Shown here one piece after another: positions 50,266 through 61,500 of a DNA stretch of 64,000 nt. The notes beneath the pieces were generated by a model that saw only the letters and a list, made by a program, of their open reading frames with translations, had not been told where the DNA came from and searched no databases. The stretch is taken from positions 496,001 through 560,000 of the forward strand of contig JAPDFW010000092.1 in assembly GCA_028826165.1 (NCBI GenBank). Direction: 5' to 3'. The number at the start of each line of letters is the position of its first letter. Within the stretch, counting starts at the first letter, position 1. The stretch comes from Anaeramoeba ignava (taxonomy: Eukaryota > Metamonada > Anaeramoebidae). The position numbers and the translations under genes were made by a program.

Positions 50266-51229
50266 GATTCTTTTGAAGATTATTCTTCTTGGAGGAGATA
50301 ATATTGGAAAAACTCAAATTGTGAATAGATTTGTAAATAATAGTTTTCGTGTGGATTCTGCACCAACAATAGGAATTGATTACGAGGAAATATTTTTGGA
50401 AGTGAATGGAAAAATAATTATACTTCAAATTTGGGATACACCCAGTCAAGGTTTGTTTATAATTTCTTTTTAAATTAAAATCAAATTAAAATCAAAATTT
50501 ATTCCCAAAAATAATAATCAAATCAAAAACAAAAGGAAAATTTAAATCAATTATGAAATATTTCTTTCCTTTTTTTTTTAATTGAAAAAAATAAGAATTA
50601 TTTAAATTTATTTTCCAAAATTTAATTATTTTATTTATTATTTAATTAACAAAATATTTCTTTATTTTTTTATTTTGGAATTAATTTCCCAATTTCTTTC
50701 CTTTTTTATTTCATTTTTATAGAAATTTTCCGTTCAATCATTTCAAGTAATTTTTATTTTAAATTTATTTTCAAATTTTTGGAATATTAATTATCTCAAA
50801 ATTAAATATAAAAAAATTCCAAAAAAATTCCAAAAAATTAATTATTTTTTTTCCTTTTTATTTAAACAAAATTAAAATTGATTTAAATCAAAAAAAACAA
50901 TTTCCAAAAAATTAGTGCATTGTCGAAATACAGATGGAGTTTATGATATATAATGATGTTGATCGCTATATTAAAGTATTGGAAGAAAATGGTTATGATG
51001 AAAATATTCCAAAAATATTAATTGGAAATAAATGTGATTTGGAAAAGAAAGAAAAGTTTCAAAAGAAGAAGCTCAAAAATTTGCTGATAAAATTGGAATT
51101 CCATTTATTGAAACTTCTGCAAAAGAAAATATTAATATTGATGAAGCTTTTTTTCTTTTAATAAAAATGATATTACAAAATCCAAATTTCTACGAAAAAT
51201 TGCTAAATAGTAAATTGGAAAAGATTTAA
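50266..51229 (+). pseudogene. Rab/Ras-like GTPase pseudogene
   Basis: The first readable exon starts after an AG at about 50266, with P-loop GGDNIGKT, then APTIGIDYEEI and a G3 region changed to WDTPSQ. A small exon gives EIFRSIISS. The exon from about 50916 is scrambled: HCRNTDGVYDI is in one frame, NDVDRYIKVLEENGYDENIP and NKCD in another, and EEAQKFADKIGIPFIETSA in a third. About ten residues between YDI and NDV, including the usual VYD strand, are missing. No start exon was found. A lost WDTAGQ, a deletion and frame changes together indicate a dead copy. Confidence 0.7.
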
Positions 51230-51648
51230 TTTAAGAAATAATTTGAATAATTATTAATTCAAAAAAAAACAATAATTATTTTATTCCACTTTTTTTTTTG
51301 GATTAAATAATTAAAGAAAATTAAATTTAAAATTTGATTTTAATTTTTTTGTTTTTTAAATTTAGAAAATAAGAATGAAAATTTCCAAATTTGAATAAAA
51401 ATAATATTTTCAATTAATAAAATAAATTCAAAATCAATTTAATTTATTATTTTAAATTTTAATTTATTATTTAAAAAATATTTTTATTCCACTTTTTTTT
51501 TTTGAATTAAAAATTTAATAAAAATAAAATTGATTATTTAAATAATAAAATAAATTTATTTTTCTTATTTATTGATTTAAAGAATTTAATTTAATTAAAA
51601 ATAAATGAAAATGAAATTAAATTTTGAAAAAAGAAAAGAAAATAATTT
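51230..51648. other. AT-rich spacer with repeated TTATTCCACTTTTTTTTT
   Basis: No gene seen. The segment TTATTCCACTTTTTTTTT occurs at about 51281 and again at about 51485, each followed by A/T-rich sequence of similar make-up, suggesting a local duplication of about 200 bases. Confidence 0.45.
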
Positions 51649-53038
51649 TTAAATGAAATAAGTTTCAAGTTCATCAAAAATCCATAAATCATAAGAACCA
51701 GCTAAATAACTTTTAGATTCATTTGTTCTTTCTTTAATTCCATTAGGTAGATTATAAGTAGTTCCAAAATCTGAATAACCAGGTTGTAAATTAGAATTCA
51801 AATAAAAATCTGGACCTCCTATTCCAGATAAACCTCCTCCAAAATATGGACCAAATTTGGAAAAATTAGATACAACAGAAACTCTTTTTTTTCCTTTTTT
51901 AATTAGGAATTTCTCTGGTTTTCTATCTCCTTTAGCATTTCTTAATGAAAAAATAAATGCATTTGGATCTTCAACTCCATATAAATTTTTATTAAATCCA
52001 ATTTGAGTAAATCCTCCAAAAATAAAATTATCTTTTGTTTTGATAATAACTAATGTTTTTCCTTTATCATCAACTGCTTCATGCCATTTTGTAGAAGAAA
52101 ATCCATTTATTTTTGCTGAATATCCTAATTTCATTTTGGAAAAGAATTCATTATCATTTATCCATTCTTTTAATTTATTGAAATATTCTTTTTCTTGAAT
52201 AATTTTTGATTTAAATCTTGATTTGAAAATTAATGATTTTTCTTTTTCAATAAATTGATTTAATTCTTTTTCATTTTTAATATTTTGGAATTGAATTAAT
52301 TTTTGTGAAATTTGATTTGGAATTAATTCTTGTTTCAAAGTATCTTCAATTTCTTGTTTTGAAAAATCAATAAATCTGATTTTATCAATAATATTTGGAA
52401 TTTGATTAATATTTGATTTATGTTTTTCCCCATTTTATTATTGATTGGAATAGTTCAAATTCATTTATTAAAATAAAATCATTTGATAAAAGTGAATTTA
52501 AATGATTTTCTTCAAGTTCAAGAAAAAATGAAGTTTTAATAAATTTATGTAAATTTTCAGAAATAAATTTATAAGAAGAATCTAATAATTGATTTAAGTT
52601 CATTCTTTCAGATAATTTAAGAATATCAACAATAGTTTCAATTTGTAAATTATTTTTGATAAAATTTAAAGAAATTTCAATTAATTCATCAATTAAATAT
52701 TTTGATGAAAAAATTAAAATTTCAATAACATTTTCTAAATTAATTTCAATTTTTCCTGAATAAAAATAATTCAAAATTGAAAATAGAATTGAATTTGAAA
52801 CATCTTTTAAAATTAATTTATTTTCTTGATATTCTTTCATTTTAGAATTAAAAAGAGATTTAAAATATTCACTTCTTGAAGAAAGAATTGATTTATGAGT
52901 TTTAAATGAAATTTTATTTTGTTCACAAATTATTTCAAAATCAAAATAACTTTCATATTGGTTTTGATTTTGATTTTGGTTTTGAAATAAATTTTTTAAA
53001 TCATTTGAAAGTTTTTCTAAATTTAAATAAGTTTCCAT
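51649..53038 (-). CDS. BTB-BACK-TLDc protein, copy 2, with one frame break
   Basis: The BTB-BACK half (53038 down to about 52432) is nearly the same as copy 1 at DNA level. At 52428-52431 this copy has CCCC where copy 1 has CCC; the extra base ends the frame at WGKT. The rest of BACK, the linker and TLDc then read on in the shifted frame to 51649. TLDc keeps MKLGYSAKINGF, GKTLVIIKTKDNFIFGGFTQ and TNESKSYLAG, but the sequence between them is much changed from copy 1. Either a sequencing indel or a very young pseudogene. It shares an 80-base divergent promoter with the Rab gene. Confidence 0.75.
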
Positions 53039-53118
53039 TTTAAATAAAAAATTTAAAAATAAAAAAAATGAAAATCATTTTTTCTTTTTTATTTTTTCCT
53101 TTTTTTCTTTTTTTTTAA
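53039..53118. promoter_or_regulatory. 80-base divergent promoter
   Basis: Start codons lie at both ends. AAAAAATGAAAATCATTTTTT at about 53061-53081 contains the CAT-in-T-run motif back to back on both strands, making this the most compact example in the window. Confidence 0.55.
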
Positions 53119-54247
53119 ATGAATTCAGATCTTGAATTACAAGAACAAAATTTGGAATCAGATTCTGTAAAAATTGTTTTATTAGGAGATTCAGGTGTTG
53201 GAAAAGTAAAACTTTTTAATTTAAAATTAAAATTTTTTCAAAAAAAAAGGAAAAATAAAAAAATATTTAATAAATAAATTTTCTTCATCTCAAAATAAAA
53301 GACTTCTTTAGCTCAACGTTTTGTAGATGGAATTTTCTCTACTCCAAATTCTACAATAGCAGTTTCATATTTTTCGAAAAAAATGTAGAGAAAAAAAAAA
53401 ACTAAAAATCTTTATGAAAATTTTTTGAAATTAAAAAAAATTAAAACAATTTTTGATTTATATTTTTTATATAACTTTCTGGAATGGATTATAATATAAT
53501 GTTTTAATCAGATGTATTAACCATAATGTGATAAGTGCAAAAATATGGGACACAAGTGGCCAAGAGAGGTTCAGATCGCTTGTTCCTTTGTACTATAGAG
53601 GAGCATCTATCGCGATTTTAGTTTTTGATATAACTTCTTTGAAGTCATTTGAATCCTTGAAAACATGGGTAAATGAACTCAATAGAAATGTGAGCAGAAA
53701 AATTATTAGTGTGATTGTTGCTAATAAGTCTGATCTTCATGAAAAAAGACAAGTTCCAAAAGAAATTGTTATTAATTATGCAAATTCAATTGGTGCAAAA
53801 TTGTTTGAAGCTTCTGCTTTAAATGGAGAAGGTATATTTATCCAAATTGAATAGAAATGATTCATAACATCATTTCGAAGATGCTTTTAATATTATTTTC
53901 AATATTCTGATTTTTTAATTCAAAAAAAATTAATCCAAAAAAAAAATCAATCCAAAAAAAGAAAAATTTTTCTCAATTTAAAAAAAATTTTTTCATTTAA
54001 AAAAAAAAAATCAATCAAAAAATCAAAAGGTGTTCAAGAACTATTTGTTGAAGCTTGTTCTGAACTTGAAATTGAGCAAGAATTTCCAAATAATTCTTCT
54101 CAAAAAAATCAAAAATCTCAAAATCCAAAAAATTGGAATAAACAAGTTATTCCATCAAATTTTAAAATTGAAAAAAATAATTTAAATTCTAATTCTAATT
54201 CTAATTCTAATTCTAATCAAAATAAAACAAAATCAACTTGTTGCTAA
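53119..54247 (+). CDS. Rab-family GTPase (Rab5-like)
   Basis: Exons: 53119-53205, 53302-53384, 53512-53831, 54030-54247, 235 residues. All G motifs are present: GDSGVGKTSL (intron 1 falls between the Lys and Thr), IWDTSGQERFRSLVPLYYRG, ANKSD and SALNGEG in the place of SAK. The tail is Asn/Ser-rich and ends KSTCC, a double-cysteine prenylation site. YYRGASIAILVFDIT and TWVNELNR are close to Rab5/Rab22, so an endosomal role is likely. The switch I region (FSTPNSTIAVSYF) is less typical. Confidence 0.88.
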
Positions 54248-54550
54248 TCAAAAAGAAAGAAGAAATCAAAAAGAAAGAAAAAATCAAAAAGAAAAAAAAA
54301 AATCATTTAGTTTGATTTTGATTTTAATTGATAATCTTTTTAGTAATTGATTTTTTTTTTTTTAATTGGATTTGTTAATAATTTCTTCATTTATCAAATT
54401 TTCTACTTTTTTTTTTGATCTTTTTTATCAAAACAAATTTTTTTCATTTTCATTTTTTTCATTTTTTTATTTTCTTATTAAAAAAAATTCCACAAAAAAA
54501 AAATAACAAAACAATTTAATTCGTTATTTTAAAAAATTTTTTTGTTTTTA
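54248..54550 (+). promoter_or_regulatory. Spacer upstream of the Byr4-like gene
   Basis: No gene seen in 303 bases. It includes TTTTCATTTTCATTTTTTTC at about 54442-54461, another CATTTTTTTATTTTC just after, and a T-rich stretch (TCTACTTTTTTTTTTGATC near 54401) that may be the 3' end region of the Rab gene. Confidence 0.4.
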
Positions 54551-55854
54551 ATGGCAAATGAAAATTTATTAAATGAAGTTGAAAATTTACTTCAAGAAAC
54601 AATAAAAATTATTCAAAAAGAACCAAAAAAAAAAGAAGAAAAAAAATCAAATTTAACGAAATCAAAAAAACACAATAAAAAAACCGAAAATTCAAAATCC
54701 AAGAAAATAGAAAATAGTCAAAAAGAAAAACCAGGAAGAAAAACAATAAAATCAATGAATATAATAAATTTAAAAAGTCCAAATCAAAAAATATCGAAGA
54801 TGGCAAGTCTTGATTACATTACAAAAGATTTGGCAATAAGGAACCCAACTTTGAAGAAGACAGAAGTTCCTGAAATTGTTGATTGGGATCAAGATATTGA
54901 CTTCTCACAAAATAGATTCTTATTGCATCCAATAAATCAATTTCAACCTAAAATTCAACGTTCGAAAAATCGAACAGCAATTTCAATTGATCAATCATCA
55001 CCAAATTTTAAAATAACTCATTCAAACAGGCATGTTTCTACAAATCTCTTGAATTGGAAGGAAGATGATGTTGATTTTTCTTTTGAATTTGGAAATACTT
55101 CAAATGATAATTTTATTGATTCATTTGAAAAAAAAAAATTAAATGAAAATCAAAAAAATGATGAAAAACCCATTTTGCAAACAAATCAAGGAAATAAACT
55201 TTCTGAGATTAAGGAAAAACTCAAAAGTTATCAAGAAAAAGATTCACCGACAAAATCTTTATCAAAAAAGCATCCAAAATTGAAAAAAAGACCATCACTT
55301 GTTAGATATGGAAGTAATCCAATGATGCTTCGAGGTAAAAAGTCCATTTATATCCTTAAAATTCAATTATAAACATTATAATCCAATAGAAATAACTCTT
55401 CAATATTTTCCAATCTCAAAACTTCTTAATTTATCACCAAATTTTTCTGATTATTTTTCTGATTAAATTTTTATCACTCATTCAATCCAAAAAAAAAATC
55501 AATTTATTCTTTTTTGTTTTGAAAATAGTTTATAAAGGAATGAAATTTAATTCAATAAAAGGTTGTTGGGAAAATACTTCTATTAATGAACAGGAAGAGA
55601 TTGATTGGGGCGATTCTGATGAAATTCAACCAAATCCTCAAATTAGAGTTTCAAATTTTGGAAATTCAAATAATATTTTTTTTCTAACTGATTTTCAAAA
55701 AAGAAAACTTTCTTTCCTTGAAAAAAATCATAAAAATCAATTGAAAGGTTGGATTGGCAAAAATTCTTTATCTAATTCTGATAAAAATAGTTCTGCAATT
55801 TTAAATATGGCTCTTTTGTATATTGTTGTATCTTCAAAAAGAAATTCAAATTAA
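54551..55854 (+). CDS. Possible Byr4/Bfa1-like mitotic-exit GAP scaffold
   Basis: Two exons, 54551-55334 and 55529-55854, 369 residues. The N-terminal third is Lys-rich and probably disordered. Two short acidic segments follow, VDWDQDIDFSQNRFLLHP (about 110-127) and WKEDDVDFSFEFGN (about 175-188). Near 250-275 is the run LVRYGSNPMMLRVYKGMKFN then GCWEN. Trp-Asp repeats followed by a G-M-x-(Y/F)-(N/D)-P/S..W-E-(G)N segment resemble yeast Byr4/Bfa1, the partner of the Bub2 GAP. The resemblance is short and from memory, so this is tentative. Intron 1 splits the conserved segment. No membrane or catalytic motifs are seen. Confidence 0.45.
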
Positions 55855-56063
55855 ATTTTCTTTTAAAAAAGAAAAGATTATTTTGTTTTTATTTGAAAAA
55901 AAAAATAAGAAAATATAATTTTGTTCCACTTTTTTTTTAAAACAAAAACAAAAACAAAAACAAAAAACAAAATTAAATTAAATTAAATCAAATTTTTGAT
56001 TTTTAATTTTTTATTTGAAAATTTTGTTTTTGTTTTTGTTTTTTGGATTGATTAAAATTTTTT

Positions 56064-56682
56064 TTATTTAAACCATTTTTTAGCAGCTTGTTTAACTCTT
56101 TTATCAAACATAATAGAATCAATTGGAGTATTAATTTCATAAAAAGGATTCATTAAAATCTAATTTAAAAAAAAAATATCAAAAAATTTTTTAATTTTAT
56201 AATTTTTAATTTTATATTTTTTTTACTCTTGCAAATAAAGTATAAACGTCAGTAAAAAAGTGTTTAATATTATCTTCTGATTTTCCATCATGTAAAAGAA
56301 CAAAACGAACATCTTTATTTTTTATTTAATTTTGAAATTTCAATTTAAAATTTCAATTTAAAATTTTTTAACTTAAAATTTAACTTACGACCTGCAGTTA
56401 CAAAAGCAGAAACTTGAGAATCATTAAATTTATCAACAGTTTTCAAATACATATTTGATTTTGTCCAAACAATTTGATCAATTAAATCAAGTGATGCATA
56501 AATAATAAATTGGTTTAAATGAGATGAAGTTTCTTTCTATTTATTTTTTTTAATTATTAATTTTCTTTATTTAATTTTTATTTAATTTTTTTATTTTTTT
56601 TTTTTACATTTGAAGTTGTTGAAAAATCAGCATCATATAATGGAATATCATTTTTACCAATAATCATAAATGTAGCTGCCAT
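56064..56682 (-). CDS. TRAPPC2: TRAPPC2 (sedlin), TRAPP complex subunit
   Basis: Exons: 56682-56608, 56536-56389, 56312-56227, 56159-56064, 134 residues, close to the 140 of human sedlin. Conserved runs: [72 protein letters not shown] and [11 protein letters not shown], which match the family in order along the whole length. TRAPP tethers vesicles and activates Rab1/Ypt1 between ER and Golgi. Four short introns have standard ends. AAAAAATGAAAAA repeats directly upstream are the minus-strand form of the common leader motif. Confidence 0.93.
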
Positions 56683-56818
56683 TATTTTAAAGAAAAAATG
56701 AAAAAAATGAAAAATGAAAAAAATGAAAAAAATGAAAAAAATATTTTATTTATTTTTTTGGAATAAAAAGAAATAATAAAAAGGAATTAAGGAATAATTT
56801 AATCTTCTTTTTAAAAAT

Positions 56819-58364
56819 CTAAATTTCATTAAACTAAAATAAAATGAATTAATTTTTTAAATTAAATTTTTTAAATTAAATTTTTTTAATTAATTTACTT
56901 ACAATTCGAGAAATTTGAATCCAATCAAAAGATTTTTCAGGAATTTCTTTTGGATTTGATGTTTCTTCATCCCAACAATAAATTTTATTAAATGTTTTTG
57001 AAATTTTCCATTTTTTTTGTGGAATATCAAATGAATTATTAAATAAACAAATTTCATCTTTTGTTTCATTTTGATTTTCCATTTCTATTTCTATTTCCAT
57101 TTCCATTTGAATTTGGTTATTTTGACTTTGACTTTCTATTTTAATTTGACTTTCATTTTCAGATTTATATTGAGATTGTGATTGATATTCACTTGGAGAT
57201 TTATATTGACTTTGACTTTCATTTTCAGATTTATATTGTGATTGTGATTGATATTCACTTGGAGATTTATATTGAGATTGTGATTGTGATTGATATTCAC
57301 TTGGTGATTTATATTGACTTTGACTTTCATTTTCAGATTTATATTGAGATTGTGATTGTGATTGATATTCACTTGGTGATTTATATTGAGATTGAGATTG
57401 AGATTGTGATTGATATTCACTTGGAGATTTATATTGACTTTGACTTTCATTTTCAGATTTATATTGTGATTGTGATTGATATTCACTTGGAGATTTATAT
57501 TGAGATTGTGATTGTGATTGATATTCACTTGGAGATTTATATTGACTTTGACTTTCATTTTCAGATTTATATTGTGATTGTGATTGTGATTGTGATTGGA
57601 TTTGTGATTGATATTGACTTTGACTTTGACTTTGACTTTGACTTTCATTTTGTGTTTGTGTTTGTGTTTGTGTTTGTGTTTGTGTTTGTGTTTGTGTTTG
57701 TGTTTGTGTTTGTGTTTGTGTTTGTGTTTGTGTTTGTGTTTGTGTTTGTGTTTGTGTTTGTGTTTGTGTTTGTGATTGATATTGACTTTCATTTTCATTT
57801 TCATTTTCATTTTCATTTTCATTTTCATTTTCATTTTCATTTCCATTTTCATTTTCATTTTCATTTTGTGATTGTGATGGAAATTGACCTTGTGGTAGAA
57901 TTTGACTTTGACTTTGACTTTGACTTTGACTTTGAATTTGATTTTGATTTTGATTTTGACTTTGATTTTGATTTTGATTTTGATTTTGACTTTGAATTTG
58001 ACTTTGAATTTGAATTTGACTTTGACTTTGATTTTGATTTTGATTTTCAATTTTATTATTTTTATCATTTTCATTTATTAAATCAATTTTGGTTGGAATT
58101 TCTTGAAGTATTAAACCATAAAGATTTTTTGGTAAATCAATAACTCTTCCTTTTAATTGTTTTCCTCGAAATAATCCCTTTATTTTTTCTTTCAAATTTA
58201 TTTTTATTTTTATTTTTATTTTTGATTAAAATTTTAAATTTTGAATTTTAAAATTTACTTTCATCTTTAGAAAATTTAATTAACGGTTCAAAATAATTTT
58301 CAACTTTTGCTTCACCTTCATGATTAATTTGAAAAGGAAGCCAATGTATTTTAGATTCTTTCAT
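56819..58364 (-). CDS. RNASEH2C: RNase H2 subunit C with a large low-complexity insert
   Basis: Exons: 58364-58259, 58188-56903, 56833-56819, 468 residues against about 165 in animals. The N-terminal part has HWLPFQINHEGEAKVENYFE and FRGKQLKGRVIDLPKNLYGL, the typical RNASEH2C opening. The C-terminal part has FNKIYCWDEE and DWIQISRIFNEI, the closing strand and helix. Between them, about residues 85-385 are Gln-Ser, Gln-Thr, Glu-Asn and SEYQSQSQYKSP repeats. In known enzymes this subunit pairs with RNASEH2B and supports the catalytic A subunit in ribonucleotide removal. The last exon holds only FNEI and the stop. Confidence 0.8.
57063..58060 (-). repeat. Coding low-complexity block inside RNase H2 subunit C
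   Basis: Sub-blocks on the + strand: about 45-60-base higher-order units with GATTGATATTCACTTGGAGA (57180-57560), a GTGTTT run of about 20 units (57648-57770, Gln-Thr), a TTTTCA run (57790-57865, Glu-Asn) and TGACTT/TGATTT runs (57900-58050). The frame is kept throughout. Confidence 0.88.
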
Positions 58365-58510
58365 TAAATTAAAGAAAAAAATGAAAAAAATGAAAAAATG
58401 AAAAAAATGAAAAAATTAAATTTTTGTTCCACTTTTTTAAATTAAAAAGTTTTTTTATTGATTAACTTAAGTAAGTAATTAATTAAGTAATTAAGTAATT
58501 AATTAATAAA

Positions 58511-61500
58511 TCAATCTTTGTTTGTTCTTTTAGGAGAATGTTTAGAATGAGAACGTTCCTTTTTATCTTGATTTTTCTGTTTATCATGAACAGAATGGTC
58601 ACTTAAACTTGGAGATCTACTTTTTGAATTAGAATTTTTATGATGTCTTGAATGATGATGATGTTTAGATCTTCTTTTTTCACTTGAACGATCACTTTTT
58701 GACTTTCTATCCTTTTTAGAATTATCAGAATCATCATCAATATCACCTTTTCTCTTCCTACGACTTGAAGAATGCCTTGGAGATTTACGATATTTGTGGT
58801 CACTTTTTCTTGAATAATCATGCGAGTGTTTAGAATCTTTCAAAGAATGTGAATCACGCGAAGATTTCTCGCCGCTGCTAATCACATGATTCTCTCCAGT
58901 GTTGTACTGCCGATGAGAATGCTGAAGCTGTGGATCTATATTGTCTCGGGAATCATACCCAATATTCTGCAAATTATTTTGACTGTTTAAATTTTGTTCT
59001 TTTTTTTCAATTGAATTATTTTGGCCATGTCTTGATTGCGCTTCTGATTCTCTATCCTCCGACAAGTGCAGTCCCTGCGGAGGCGCTAAGTTCTGCTGCT
59101 GATGTTCTTGGCGGTAATATTCGTTGGGATCCGTTGTCTCTTGCTGTTGTAGATCCGTATGTGTTTGTGACTGAGAAGGATCAACTTGTTGAAAATTTAA
59201 ATCATAATTATTTTCATTTTGAAAATTTTCCAAATTCTGATAAGCACTTTGTTGTGAGTCTAATTGGTACTCAGAATTATAATCATATTCATTATTCTGG
59301 AGTAATTGGTTTTGGATTGCTTGTTCATAGTAGCCTTGCTGGGCGTCAGAATATTGATAATTATAACCCAAATTTTGGTACTGCAACAATTCCGATTCAT
59401 TTGATCCTCCAATGCTTGTTCTAAGAATAGGGGTTCGACTAACGCTTATGCGGATCTTCTTGTCGGCAATAACAACTCCAGAATACTTTAAGCTTGCCTG
59501 GCAGTCTTCTCTTGTTGCGAATTCTACAAATGCAAAGCGCGTTGGGTGGTTCGTGTCACCTGCGATAATTACTTTTGTTACGTTTCCTCCAAGTGCGCTA
59601 AAGAATTCATAAAGCTGGTTCTCTGATACTGTTACATCTAGATTCCCTACAAATATTGTTCTTTGTGCTGCCTCACTTTGTGGTCCTGTGAATAAGACTG
59701 GGTTTTGGATCGGTGTTTTTGATGGTGTGATTCTGTTAAGTTTTGTTTTTTTGTTTTTTTTGTTTTTTTTTTTTTTTCATTCCAAAATATTTGTTAATTT
59801 TTAAGAATTTTTCATTTTAAAATTGCATTTTGCAATTTTTTTGTGTATTATTTTCGATGACAAAAGATTTTTTTTCAATGAATTTAGATTTAAATTTTTT
59901 GGATTAAATTTTTTAAATTAAAGTTTTTAAAATTAAATTAAATTAAATTAAATTTTTTGGATTAAATTAAATTAAAGTTTTTAAATTAAAGTTTTTGAAT
60001 TTAAATTAAATTTTTTGAATTAAATTAAATTAAAATTTTTGAATTAAATTAAATTTTTTGGATTAAATTAAATTAAAGTTTTTGAATTAAAGTTTTTAAA
60101 ATTAAATTAAAGTTTTTGAATTAAATTAAATTCAAGTTTTTTTGTGTTTTTTTTTTGTGTTTTTTTTTTGTGTTTTTTTGTTTTTGTGTTTTTGTGTTTT
60201 TTTTGTGATAAGTATTTCACAATTTCTTTCTTCTTTTTTATTTTAATTCAATTATACAATTAAAATTTCCAACAGTTCGCAGTTTGCAAAATCAAGTTTT
60301 TGATAATTTATATATTCTTGAAGATTATACAAGAATCAATCACTATATTTGATTTAATATTTGATTTTATTTCATATTTGATTTTTATATTTGATTTTTT
60401 ATGATTTTATTTGATTTAATATTTGATTTTTATTTTTGATTTGATTTGATTTGATTTTATTTTTGATTATTTTTATTTTTGATTATTTTTATTTTTGATT
60501 TGATTTTATTTTTGATTATTTTTGATTTAATTATTTTTGATTTAATTATTTTTGATTTAATTATTTTTGATTTAATTATTTTTGATTTGATTATTTTTGA
60601 TTTTTTATTAAAATTAAATTTAAAATTTAAAATTATAATAAAAATCTCAAAAACAACTCAATTAACAAAACAAGAAAAATGGACAAAATAATGATAATCA
60701 AATTATTAACAAAAATTCAAGTTTATGAATTTTAGATGAATTTTTTCTTACTTAAGTGGGTAACTTCCTAAAGTCATTCCTGATAAAGAAATTGATTTTT
60801 GTGCAGCATCACCAGTTGCAAACTCAATAAATCCAAATCTTTTTGGATGATTTGTATCACCACAAAGTTTACATGCAGTTACAATTCCACAAGAAGAGAA
60901 AAATTGTGTGACTTGCTCTTCTGTTAACTGTTAATTTTTAATTTAATTTTTAATTTAATTTTTAATTTAATTTTTAATTTTTAATTTTTAATTTTTAATT
61001 TTCTTAAATAAATACCGCAACATCAATTCCTGCAACATAAATTGTTCTTTGTATTTTCTCTGCGTTAGACATTGTCATTGCAATATTCTATTTTAAATTT
61101 AATTTTTAATTTTAATTTAATTTTAATTTTAATTTTAATTTTAATTATAATATTAATTTTAATTTTAATTATAATTTTGATTTTAATTATAATTTTGATT
61201 TTAATTTTAATTTTGATTTTAATTTTGATTTTAATTTTATAAATGAATTTTAATTTTAATTTTAATTTTAATTTTAATTTTAATTTTAAATTTTAATTTT
61301 GATTTTAATTTTAATTTTAATTTTAATTTTAATTTTAATTTTAATTTTAATTTTAATTTTAATTTTAATTTTAATTTTAATTTTAATTTTAATTTTAATT
61401 TTAATTTTAATTTTAATTTTAATTTTAATTTTAATTTTTAATTTTAATTTTAATTTTAATTTTAATTTTAATTTTAATTTTAATTTTTAATTTTAATTTT

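Noticed and set aside
57178-58143. Long + strand frame opposite the RNase H2C insert
   Set aside because: Antisense of coding repeats; the conserved RNASEH2C halves flank it on the minus strand.
58930-59612. Two + strand frames of 164 and 66 residues
   Set aside because: Antisense of the RRM3 exon, which has clear RNP motifs.
61299-61490. Ile-Leu repeat frame
   Set aside because: TTTTAA microsatellite in an intron of the three-RRM gene.
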